This document shows, piece after piece, positions 15,966-23,967 of a stretch of 34,789 bases of DNA. Origin of the DNA: Bacillota bacterium. Lineage in GTDB: Bacteria; Bacillota; Sulfobacillia; JACIYH01. Numbering within the stretch: position 1 is the stretch's first letter; every line of letters starts with the position of its first letter. Where the stretch lies: NCBI GenBank assembly GCA_014360055.1, contig JACIYH010000021.1, forward strand, positions 1-34,789, read 5' to 3'. The notes under the pieces were generated by a model. It did not search any database. It saw nothing but the letters and a program-made list of their open reading frames with translations, and was not told where the DNA came from. Made by a program: the position numbers and the translations under genes.

Positions 15966-17300
15966 GTGGATTTTCCGGGAGAGCAAGTGCACCGAGAGGC
16001 AAAGGAACTACTCATTTCGCTTCTGCAGATCGACACCAGCAACCCGCCCGGCCAGGAAATCCGGGCCGCCCGTTTCCTGGAGGACGTGCTGAAGCGGGAG
16101 AACATCCCGTGCCAGGTCTTCGAACCCGCCCCGGGGAGGGGCAGCATCGTGGCTCGCTGGCCCGGTGACGGCAAGGAGAAGCCGCTCCTGCTCATGGGGC
16201 ACCTGGACGTGGTCCCCGCCCGCGCCGAGGACTGGCAGCATCCACCCTTCGGGGGCACGGTAGCCGACGGTGCCATCTGGGGGCGGGGCTCCCTGGACTG
16301 CAAGGACATGGTGGCGGGTTGGGCCACCATCCTCATCTGGATGAAGCGGCTGGGCGTCAAGACGCGGCGGGACGTCATCCTGGCCGCCACCGCCGACGAA
16401 GAGGCCGGGGGCACCCACGGCATGGCCTGGTTGGCGCGGGAACATCCCGAACTGGTGCAGGCCGAGGCTGCCCTCAATGAGGGCGGCGGTGCCTCCTTCT
16501 CCCTCGGCCAGACCCCGGTGTTCACCTGCCAGACGGCGGAAAAGGGCGTATGCTGGCTTCGCCTGACGGCGCGCGGGCAGGCCGGCCACGGCTCCGTCCC
16601 CCTGGCGGACAATGCGGTGGTGAAGCTGGCCCGGGCCATATCCAGGCTGGGCAGCACGGAGCTCCCCCTGCACCTCACCCCGGTGGTGGAGGCCATGCTG
16701 GACAGCTTCGTTGAAGCGGGCGGGCCCCTCCTGGGCGAGGCCATCAAACAGGTCATGGCACAGGGTGGCCGGCGGGAAGACCTCGAGCGGCTGCTGCCCC
16801 CGGAAAAGGCGGCGAGCCTGGCCGCCACCCTGCGCAACACGGTGAGCCCCACCGTGCTGGCCGCCGGGAGCAAGACCAACGTCATCCCCGCCCTGGCCAC
16901 TGCCGAGGTGGACGGGCGCATGCTGCCTGGCTTTACCCCCGAGACTTTCCTGGAAGAGGTGCGGGCGAGCCTGGGGGAGGACGGTCGCGAGGTAACCCTG
17001 GAGGTGCTTCTGAGCGACCGGCCCAGCGAGTCACCTTATCCCACCCCCCTGGTGGAGTGCCTGCGCACGGCCCTCGGTCGGCACCAACCCGGCAGCGTCC
17101 TGGCTCCCTTCATGTCCACGGGCATGACCGACGGCCGCTTCCTGCGGCGGCTGGGCGTACCCGTGTACGGGTTCTGGCCCTATCTCCCCCACGTCCCCAT
17201 CCACCTGGCCCATGGTACCGACGAACGTGTACCGGAGGACAGCTTCCGCTTCGCCCTGGAGGTCATGTGGGACGCCATCACAGATTTCTGTGCGGCCTGA
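15966..17300 (+). CDS. M20-family metallopeptidase/amidohydrolase
   Basis: LLMGHLDVVPARAEDWQHPPFGGTVADGAIWGRGSLDCKDMVAGWATILIWMKRLG...ATADEEAGGTHGMAWL...ARGQAGHGSVP...TGMTDGRFLRRLGVPVYGFWP. Confidence 0.92.
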   Translation: MDFPGEQVHREAKELLISLLQIDTSNPPGQEIRAARFLEDVLKRENIPCQVFEPAPGRGSIVARWPGDGKEKPLLLMGHLDVVPARAEDWQHPPFGGTVADGAIWGRGSLDCKDMVAGWATILIWMKRLGVKTRRDVILAATADEEAGGTHGMAWLAREHPELVQAEAALNEGGGASFSLGQTPVFTCQTAEKGVCWLRLTARGQAGHGSVPLADNAVVKLARAISRLGSTELPLHLTPVVEAMLDSFVEAGGPLLGEAIKQVMAQGGRREDLERLLPPEKAASLAATLRNTVSPTVLAAGSKTNVIPALATAEVDGRMLPGFTPETFLEEVRASLGEDGREVTLEVLLSDRPSESPYPTPLVECLRTALGRHQPGSVLAPFMSTGMTDGRFLRRLGVPVYGFWPYLPHVPIHLAHGTDERVPEDSFRFALEVMWDAITDFCAA

Positions 17301-17371
17301 CCCACGCCCAGGCGGGCGGCGCCAAGCGCGGACGAGTGCGAGGTCGAGCGCGGGCGAACGAAGGGGCTTAA

Positions 17372-17396
17372 GCCGGGGAAACCCCGCTTCCCCGGC
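17372..17396. terminator. Hairpin after the M20 gene (GCCGGGGAA-ACCCCGC-TTCCCCGGC)
   Basis: 9-bp perfect stem in the 17300-17486 intergenic region; no clear U-tract. Confidence 0.4.
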
Positions 17397-17451
17397 TGCA
17401 CTCCGCATAGACAGCCGGGCGTCCCCCGTGAAAACCTCCGGCACCCCCACG

Positions 17452-17457
17452 TATAAT
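17452..17457 (+). promoter_or_regulatory. Possible -10 box TATAAT upstream of the glycosyltransferase
   Basis: cacgTATAATcgc ~30 nt before the start; only a weak GTGAAA -35 candidate. Confidence 0.4.
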
Positions 17458-17485
17458 CGCAGGGGAGCAACTGGAGGGGGTCCAC

Positions 17486-18724
17486 GTGGAGGCGCCAGAG
17501 TACATATTGAGCGCGGTGCAGTGGCTGTGCCTGCTCGCGCTCTTCTATTACTACCTGCTCGCCTGCCTGGGCATGACCCGTCCGTCCTGCCCGCCGATGG
17601 CCCGCCCCAGCACCCGCTTCGCCCTGCTCATCCCCGCGCACAACGAGGAAACCGTGCTCCCCTTTCTCCTGGACAGCATTGCCGCCCAGGATTACCCGCG
17701 CCACCTGGTTGAAGTGTACGTGGTGGCAGACAACTGCACGGACGGCACCCCCCGGGTGGCGGCCCGGGCGGGAGCCACCGTCCTGGAGCGTATCAGTTCG
17801 CTGCGCGGCAAAGGCTACGCCCTGCAGTTCGGCCTGCGCGAGATCCTGAACCGGTCGCGCTGCGATGCCGTATGCATCCTCGACGCGGACAACCTCCTCG
17901 ATCCCGCCTTCCTCAGCCGCCTGAACGCCCGCCTGGTGGCGGGCGCGCTGGTGGTGCAGGGGCGGGTGGAAACCAAGAACCCGCTCGACTCCTGGGTCAG
18001 CACCTCATACGCCATCAACTTCTGGTTGTCCAACCGCCTGTGGCAGCTGGGTCGTGCCCGTGTGGGGCTATCGGGCTTCCTCTGCGGCACGGGCATGTGT
18101 TTCCGCAGGGAGGTGCTGGCCAGCACGGGGTGGCCGGCCACCTCCCTCACGGAAGACCTGGAGTACACGGTGGTCCTGATCTCCCGGGGTATCAAGGTGA
18201 CCTGGGCGCACGAGGCGGTGGTCTTCGACGAGAAACCCACGAGCCTGGCGCCGTCGTGCCGCCAGAGGTTACGCTGGCTTCAGGGCAAGTGGCAGGTCTT
18301 CTTCACCTACGCCCCCCGCCTGCTGTGGGAAGCCGTGACCGTGCGCAGCTGGACGCGGGTGGATGCCCTTCTCTGCCTTCTACAGCCGGCCCTGCTTATG
18401 GCGGGGCCGGTGTGCGCCCTGGCAGCGGCCACCCACCCCCGCCCGCCCGTCACGGTGGCAGCCGCCCGCGAGCAGAATCCCCTGCTCATCGCGCTCGCCG
18501 TGCTGCCCTACCTGCTCCCGGTGTTAGCCATGTACCTCGAAAACGCCCCCGCGAAAGCCTACCTCTACCTGCCTGCCTACGCCCTCTTCTCCCTGACCTG
18601 GATACCCATCGCCGTTGCCGGCCTGCTCACCTTCTGGCGGCGGCAGTGGTACCGCACCCCCCACACCCGGGCCATCAGCCTGGAGCAGCGCGCCCACCTT
18701 TATTCCCTCCGCCACACCGGCTGA
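17486..18724 (+). CDS. Membrane glycosyltransferase family 2
   Basis: FALLIPAHNEETVLPFLLDSIAAQDYPRHLVEVYVVADNCTDGT...CILDADNLLDPAFL...TSLTEDLEYTVVLISRGIKVTW...QRLRWLQGKWQV plus C-terminal TM segments. Confidence 0.92.
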   Translation: MEAPEYILSAVQWLCLLALFYYYLLACLGMTRPSCPPMARPSTRFALLIPAHNEETVLPFLLDSIAAQDYPRHLVEVYVVADNCTDGTPRVAARAGATVLERISSLRGKGYALQFGLREILNRSRCDAVCILDADNLLDPAFLSRLNARLVAGALVVQGRVETKNPLDSWVSTSYAINFWLSNRLWQLGRARVGLSGFLCGTGMCFRREVLASTGWPATSLTEDLEYTVVLISRGIKVTWAHEAVVFDEKPTSLAPSCRQRLRWLQGKWQVFFTYAPRLLWEAVTVRSWTRVDALLCLLQPALLMAGPVCALAAATHPRPPVTVAAAREQNPLLIALAVLPYLLPVLAMYLENAPAKAYLYLPAYALFSLTWIPIAVAGLLTFWRRQWYRTPHTRAISLEQRAHLYSLRHTG

Positions 18725-18729
18725 GCGCG

Positions 18730-19656
18730 CTAGTGCCCTTCGCGGTCGTAGGCCAGCCCCAGCGCTCCCGGCGCTCCCAGCCTCCGCCCGCCCCGCGTGC
18801 TGACCAGGAGCACCAGGATGGTGAAGATGTAGGGGAGCATGCTCAGGAAAAACGAGGGGACCACGGTGCCCACCGCCTGGATGCGCAGACCGAGGGCATC
18901 CACGCCCCCGAACAGGTACGACCCCGCCAGTGCCACCAGGGGGTTCCACCCCGCGAAGATCACCAGGGCCACGGCGATCCAGCCCCGGCCCGCGGTCATG
19001 TTTTCCAGCCAGGTAGGAGCATAGGCCAGGGAAAGATACGCCCCTCCCGCCCCCGCCAGGACGCCGCCCGCCACCGTGTAAATGTAGCGGGTCCACCCCA
19101 CGTTGATCCCCATGGCATCGGCGGCGGCAGGGTTCTCGCCCACCGCCCGCATGTGCAGACCGGGCCTGGTACGGTAAAGGAAGAACCACAGGGCGGGAAC
19201 GAGCAGGTAACTGATGTAAACCAGGTAGTCGTGCCCGAACACCACCGGCCCCAGGAAGGGGATGTCAGCGAGCACGGGGACCTCCACCGTCCGGAAGGTG
19301 GACGGTGCGGGAACGCCGATCACGGGTTTCCCCAGGTAGCCGCTCAGCCCGGTGCCGAACAGGGTCAGGGCCAGGCCGCTCACCACCTGATTGGCGCGCA
19401 GGCCCACGCAAAGGGCGGCGTGGATGAGGGCCATCAACCCTCCCGCCACCAGCGCGCCCAGCAGCCCCAGCCAGGGACTGCCCGTACGCACCGTCACCAG
19501 GAACCCGGAGACCGCCCCCACCAGCATCATGCCCTCCACGCCCAGGTTGAGCACACCCGCCCGCTCGGCCAGGATTTCCCCCAGGGCGGCAAAAAGGATG
19601 GGAGTCCCCGCCGTAACAGCCGCCTGGCAGATGGAAACCGCCAGTACCCAGTCCAT
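18730..19656 (-). CDS. ABC transporter permease (BMP/nucleoside-type importer)
   Basis: GTPILFAALGEILAERAGVLNLGVEGMMLVGAVSGFLV...GLRANQVVSGLALTLFGTGLSGYLGK...TRPGLHMRAVGENPAAADAMGINV. Confidence 0.92.
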   Translation of the reverse strand: MDWVLAVSICQAAVTAGTPILFAALGEILAERAGVLNLGVEGMMLVGAVSGFLVTVRTGSPWLGLLGALVAGGLMALIHAALCVGLRANQVVSGLALTLFGTGLSGYLGKPVIGVPAPSTFRTVEVPVLADIPFLGPVVFGHDYLVYISYLLVPALWFFLYRTRPGLHMRAVGENPAAADAMGINVGWTRYIYTVAGGVLAGAGGAYLSLAYAPTWLENMTAGRGWIAVALVIFAGWNPLVALAGSYLFGGVDALGLRIQAVGTVVPSFFLSMLPYIFTILVLLVSTRGGRRLGAPGALGLAYDREGH

Positions 19657-20829
19657 CTAGTTCCCCCCGAAATCTCCGGCCCGGCCGTTCCGGGCCGGCG
19701 CGACCGCATCACCGGCCCCGGGCGCCGACCCGCTCCCCGCGGCCCCAGCCGCCCGGCGCTCCGGTGCCACCTCACCCGGCACCACCAGCCGGATGCGGTA
19801 CCGGGTGAGGAATTCCCCTCCCAGCACGAAGAACAGAATGGCCCCCTGCAGCATGTACGCAACGGCGGCCGGGATACCGGCCAGTTGCACGGCATAGCCG
19901 CCCACCAGCAGACCTCCGAACAGCACGGCCACCACCAGGATGGCCCAGGGATTGAGGCGGGACAGCCAGGCCACGATGATGGCCGAGTAACCGTATCCGG
20001 GACTAATCTGGTGTTGCAGGCGGTGGACGACGCCCGACACCTCGCAGGCACCCGCCAGCCCGGCCAGGGCCCCGCTCAGGAGCATGACTAGCAGGATGTT
20101 GCGCTCCACGTTCATGCCCGCGTAGCGGGCCGCCCGCGGGCTCTCACCTATCACCCTCACCTCGTACCCCCAACGCGTGCGCCACAGCAACACGCTGAGC
20201 ACGGCAGCCGCCACTATTGCCATCACGAGACCCACGTGCACGCGTGTACCCGGGAAGGTGGGAAGCCAGGCCGTGCGGGGGAAGGGCGGGCTGAGCGGGA
20301 AGTTGAGCCCGGCCGGGTCTCGCCAGGGACCGTGCACCAGGTAGCTCACCCACAGGATGGCGACGTAATTGAGCATGAGGGTGGTGATGACCTCGTTGGC
20401 CTTGAGGTAGGCCCGGGGCAGGGCGGGCAGGAGCGCCCAGAGACCACCGAACAACATACCCGCCGCCAGCATGGCCGGGAGCAGGAGGTATGCGGGCCAC
20501 TCCGGGAAGGACAGGCAGACCCAGGTGGCGGCAAAGGCCCCCATGTACAACTGCCCCTCGGCACCGATGTTCCAGAGCAGCATGCGGAAGGCCACCCCTA
20601 CCCCCAACCCGCACAGCATGAGGGGGATGGCCTTCACGAAGGTCTCCGTGGTGCCGTAACGGGATCCGAATGCCCCCCGCAGCATCATGCCGTACACTTC
20701 CGCCGGGTTGCTTCCCGTGAGAGCCAGGAAGAGGGCCCCCGCCAGCAACGCCAGGGCTACGGAGACGACGGGCGTGGCCCACACCAGGGCGGTGGGGACG
20801 TCCAGCCTTCTTTCCAGGCGCAGCCTCAT
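19657..20829 (-). CDS. ABC transporter permease (BMP/nucleoside-type importer)
   Basis: FRMLLWNIGAEGQLYMGAFAATWV...LKANEVITTLMLNYVAILWVSYLVHGPWRDP...YEVRVIGESPRAARYAGMNV. Confidence 0.92.
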   Translation of the reverse strand: MRLRLERRLDVPTALVWATPVVSVALALLAGALFLALTGSNPAEVYGMMLRGAFGSRYGTTETFVKAIPLMLCGLGVGVAFRMLLWNIGAEGQLYMGAFAATWVCLSFPEWPAYLLLPAMLAAGMLFGGLWALLPALPRAYLKANEVITTLMLNYVAILWVSYLVHGPWRDPAGLNFPLSPPFPRTAWLPTFPGTRVHVGLVMAIVAAAVLSVLLWRTRWGYEVRVIGESPRAARYAGMNVERNILLVMLLSGALAGLAGACEVSGVVHRLQHQISPGYGYSAIIVAWLSRLNPWAILVVAVLFGGLLVGGYAVQLAGIPAAVAYMLQGAILFFVLGGEFLTRYRIRLVVPGEVAPERRAAGAAGSGSAPGAGDAVAPARNGRAGDFGGN

Positions 20830-22376
20830 GCCTGCCCACCCCCGCCGGCGTCCTTGGGCAGCTCAATGCCCGCCATCATCAGCCCTATCTCTTCCCGGCT
20901 CGCCTGCGCGGCGGGCATTTCCCCCACTATGCGCCCCTCGTACAGGACCACAACGCGGTCGGAAAGGGCCAGGATTTCGTCCAGGTCCTCGGAGATGAGC
21001 AGGATGGCCGCTCCCTCATCCCGCTGTTCGAGGAGGAGGCGGTGGACGCCGGCCGTGGCTCCCACGTCCAGCCCGCGGGTCGGGTGCACCGCCACCATCA
21101 CCCGGGGCCGCGCGGAGATCTCCCGGGCCAGGAGCAGGCGTTGCAGGTTGCCTCCCGAGAGCTTGCGCACGGGCGCATCCAGCCCGGGCACCTTGACCGC
21201 AAACTCCTCCACCAGCACGCGGGTTCTCCGCCTGATTTCCCCCCGGCGCAGGAAGGGACCCCGCGACACGGGGGGGTGCCGGTAACACTTGAGGATGGCG
21301 TTGTCACACACCGTGAGGGTGGGGACCAGACCGGTACCCAGCCGGTCCTCAGGAACCAGGCTGAGACCGCACGCGATGAGGCGCGCCGGGTGACAGCCGG
21401 TGACCTCCGTGTCCCCCACCCTGATACTTCCCCTCAGGGTCGGACGGAGTCCGCTGATCACCTCGGCCAGTTCCCGCTGGCCGTTCCCCGACACTCCCGC
21501 CACACCCACGATTTCACCCGCATGCACCCGGAGGGAGAGGCCCCGCAGGGCCAGAAAGCCCCGGTCGCCCATGGCTTCCACCCCCTCCAGGCAAAGCAGC
21601 ACCTCCTGCCCCGCCTGCCGGGTACGCTGGTAAGAGACGGACACCTCCCGCCCCACCATGAGTCGTGCCAGTTCCCGCGCCGAGGTGGCAGCCTTCTCCA
21701 GGGTGGCCACGTTGCGGCCCGCCCGCAACACGGTGATGCGGTCCGCCACCTCCATTACTTCCTGCAACTTGTGGCTGATGAAAACCACGGCGCGCCCGGC
21801 AGCGGCCATCTGGCGCAGCACCGTGAAGAGATCCCGCGCCTCCTGGGGTGTGAGCACGGCGGTGGGCTCGTCCATGATCAGCACCCGCGCCCCGCGGTAG
21901 AGCATCTTGAGGATTTCCACCCGCTGCTGCTCCCCCACGGAAAGCTGCCAGATCTGGGCGCGGGGGTCGACCTTGAGGCCGTGCCGGTCGCCCAGCCGCG
22001 CCACTTCTTGTTCCACTGCAGCCAGATGGAGGGCGAAGCGGGGGCGGTCCAGGCCCAGGGTGACGTTCTCGGCCACCGTGAAGGGCTCCACCAGGCGGAA
22101 GTGCTGGTGCACCATACCGATCCCGGCCCGGATGGCATCACGCGGGGAGCGGAACACCACGGGCCTGCCCTCAACCAGGATCTCGCCCCCATCGGGCCGG
22201 TAGAGCCCCGAAAGGATGCTCATCAGGGTGGTTTTACCCGCCCCGTTTTCCCCCAGGAGGGCGTGCACCTCCCCCGCTCGCACCGACAGGCTGACCCTGT
22301 CGTTGGCCAGCACCCCGGGAAAACGCTTGCTGATCCCCCGCATCTCGACCAGGATGTCCCCGGCCAAGCGGTTCAC
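20826..22376 (-). CDS. ABC transporter ATP-binding protein with two ABC domains (BMP-type importer)
   Basis: GENGAGKTTLMSILSGLYRPDGGEI, LSVGEQQRVEILKMLYRGARVLIMDEPTAVLTPQE, second domain LSGGNLQRLLLAREISARPRVMVAVHPTRGLDVGA. Confidence 0.94.
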   Translation of the reverse strand: MNRLAGDILVEMRGISKRFPGVLANDRVSLSVRAGEVHALLGENGAGKTTLMSILSGLYRPDGGEILVEGRPVVFRSPRDAIRAGIGMVHQHFRLVEPFTVAENVTLGLDRPRFALHLAAVEQEVARLGDRHGLKVDPRAQIWQLSVGEQQRVEILKMLYRGARVLIMDEPTAVLTPQEARDLFTVLRQMAAAGRAVVFISHKLQEVMEVADRITVLRAGRNVATLEKAATSARELARLMVGREVSVSYQRTRQAGQEVLLCLEGVEAMGDRGFLALRGLSLRVHAGEIVGVAGVSGNGQRELAEVISGLRPTLRGSIRVGDTEVTGCHPARLIACGLSLVPEDRLGTGLVPTLTVCDNAILKCYRHPPVSRGPFLRRGEIRRRTRVLVEEFAVKVPGLDAPVRKLSGGNLQRLLLAREISARPRVMVAVHPTRGLDVGATAGVHRLLLEQRDEGAAILLISEDLDEILALSDRVVVLYEGRIVGEMPAAQASREEIGLMMAGIELPKDAGGGGQA

Positions 22377-22442
22377 CCCCGCCCACTCACTTCAAGGATC
22401 CGACCGTTGCCAGCCTGCGCAGCCGGGCTGAAATACACCCCG

Positions 22443-22495
22443 CCCCCTGGCACTCAGGGGGTGGCCGCGGCGCCCGGAAGCGCCGGGGCCACCCC
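22443..22495. promoter_or_regulatory. Overlapping hairpins between the BMP gene and the transporter ATPase gene
   Basis: GGGGTGGCC...GGCGC-CCGGAA-GCGCC...GGCCACCCC (22458-22495) and CCCCCTG-GCACT-CAGGGGG (22443-22461) share bases 22458-22461. Confidence 0.6.
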
Positions 22496-22504
22496 TTTCA
22501 GCCG

Positions 22505-23620
22505 TCACTTGATGGTACCTTCCACTCCCTCGACGAACCAGTCAAAGCTGAGCATTTCCTGGTCTGTCATCTTCTGCCCCTCGGCCACACGGACCTTGCC
22601 GGACTGGTCCTTGATGGGGCCCCAGAAGACGTCCCACTTACCGGAGATGATTTCCTGCTTCTTGTCCTCCACCAGTTTCTTCACGTCGTCCGGGACCATG
22701 GGGCCGAAGGGGGCCAGGTCCACGATGCCGTCGGCCATCCCGCCCCAGTACGCCTCGGGCTTCCAGGTCCCGTCCATGACGGCTTTGACCACCCGCACAT
22801 AGTACGGACCCCAGTTCCACACCGGGGCGGTGAGGTGTGCCTTGGGAGCGAAGGAAGACATGTCGGAGTTGTAGCCCACCCCGTACTTGCCCGCCTCCTG
22901 GGCGGCCTGCTGCGGCCCCGGGGTATCCTGGTGCTGGGCGATGACGTCGCACCCCACCGCCAGCAGGCTCTTGGCCGCTTCCTTCTCCTTGGCCGGATCG
23001 TACCAGGTGTTGGTCCACACCACCTTGACCGTGGCCTTGGGGTTCACCGAGCGCACCCCCAGGGTGAAGGCGTTGATGCCGCGTACCACCTCGGGGATGG
23101 AGAAGGCGGCCACGTAGCCGATCTTGTTGCTCTTGGTCATCTTGCCGGCCACGATCCCGCTCAGGTAGCGGGGCTGATACATGCGGCCGAAGTAGTTACC
23201 CATGTTCTTGTCCATCTTGTACCCCGAGCAGTGCATGAACACCCGATCGGGGTACTCTTTGGCCACGTTGAGGGTGCCGTCCATGAACCCGAAGCTGGTG
23301 GTGAACACCACCTTGCAGTTGCTCTGCTCCACCAGGCGCCTGATCTCCCGCTCGCAGTCGGCCCCCTCGGGAACGGATTCGACGAAGTAGGTCTTCACGC
23401 CGGGCACGTTCTTCTCCAGGTACTGGCGGCCCTGGTCGTGGGCCCAGGTCCAGCCCGCGTCACCCACCGGGCCCACGTAGATGAACCCCACGTTGAACTC
23501 CTTGGGTTCCTCCGCCGGCTTGGCCGGCTCCGCAGGCTTTTGGGCGGGCTTTGTGCACGCACCGACCAAAGCCATGCACAGAAGCAGGACCAGCGCGGCG
23601 ACGAGTATCTTCCGCTGCAT
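22505..23620 (-). CDS. BMP-family ABC transporter substrate-binding lipoprotein
   Basis: Lipoprotein signal LLCMALVGAC; FNVGFIYVGPVGDAGWTWAHDQGRQYLE...VFTTSFGFMDGTLNVAKEYPDRVFMHCSGYK...NYFGRMYQPRYLSGIVAGKMTKSNKIGYVAAF. Confidence 0.94.
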   Translation of the reverse strand: MQRKILVAALVLLLCMALVGACTKPAQKPAEPAKPAEEPKEFNVGFIYVGPVGDAGWTWAHDQGRQYLEKNVPGVKTYFVESVPEGADCEREIRRLVEQSNCKVVFTTSFGFMDGTLNVAKEYPDRVFMHCSGYKMDKNMGNYFGRMYQPRYLSGIVAGKMTKSNKIGYVAAFSIPEVVRGINAFTLGVRSVNPKATVKVVWTNTWYDPAKEKEAAKSLLAVGCDVIAQHQDTPGPQQAAQEAGKYGVGYNSDMSSFAPKAHLTAPVWNWGPYYVRVVKAVMDGTWKPEAYWGGMADGIVDLAPFGPMVPDDVKKLVEDKKQEIISGKWDVFWGPIKDQSGKVRVAEGQKMTDQEMLSFDWFVEGVEGTIK

Positions 23621-23653
23621 CTACCTTCCTCCCCTCTCCAAAAGTTAAGGATC

Positions 23654-23962
23654 TCACCGGGACACGCGGCCACCCGTCCGACGCGTCGCCCACCCCCTCC
23701 CCTTTGCGCCAGATCCTCCCGCCACCACCGGAACAACGGCCACCTCCACCCCATCTTCCAGCCTCAATTGGGCCGGAAAAGTGTGCAGAACCCTGTCCCC
23801 CACGATCAGCCGGAGGTTGCGCCGCGCCTCCAGGTCCACGCCGAAGCGGGACCTGACGGCGGCCAGGAGATCCCCCAGGGTATCTGCCGGGATCTCCAGT
23901 TCCACCAGCGGCCCTCCCAGCAGGTCGGCGTAATACCCGTAGTTGCGCAGCCTCACCCGCAC
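23654..23962 (-). CDS. MoaD/ThiS-family ubiquitin-like protein with post-GG extension
   Basis: VRVRLRNYGYYADLLGGPLVELEIPADTLGDLLAAVRSRFG...LRLIVGDRVLHTFPAQLRLEDGVEVAVVPVVAGG followed by SGAKGRGWATRRTGGRVSR. Confidence 0.78.
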   Translation of the reverse strand: MRVRLRNYGYYADLLGGPLVELEIPADTLGDLLAAVRSRFGVDLEARRNLRLIVGDRVLHTFPAQLRLEDGVEVAVVPVVAGGSGAKGRGWATRRTGGRVSR

Positions 23963-23967
23963 TACCC

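Noticed and set aside
15083-16921. 612-aa minus ORF taken as one protein
   Set aside because: Only the C-terminal part (15083-15736) is PhoU; the rest is antisense to the M20 peptidase.
17872-20091. 739-aa plus-strand ORF
   Set aside because: Out-of-frame over the glycosyltransferase and antisense to the permeases; shadow ORF.
20826-22376. Degenerate second Walker B (VHPTRGLD, no Glu) in the BMP-type ATPase as a novelty
   Set aside because: A non-Glu residue at this position in the second ABC domain is usual for this transporter family (often QPTRG).
21042-22802. 586-aa plus-strand ORF
   Set aside because: Antisense to the BMP-type ABC ATPase.
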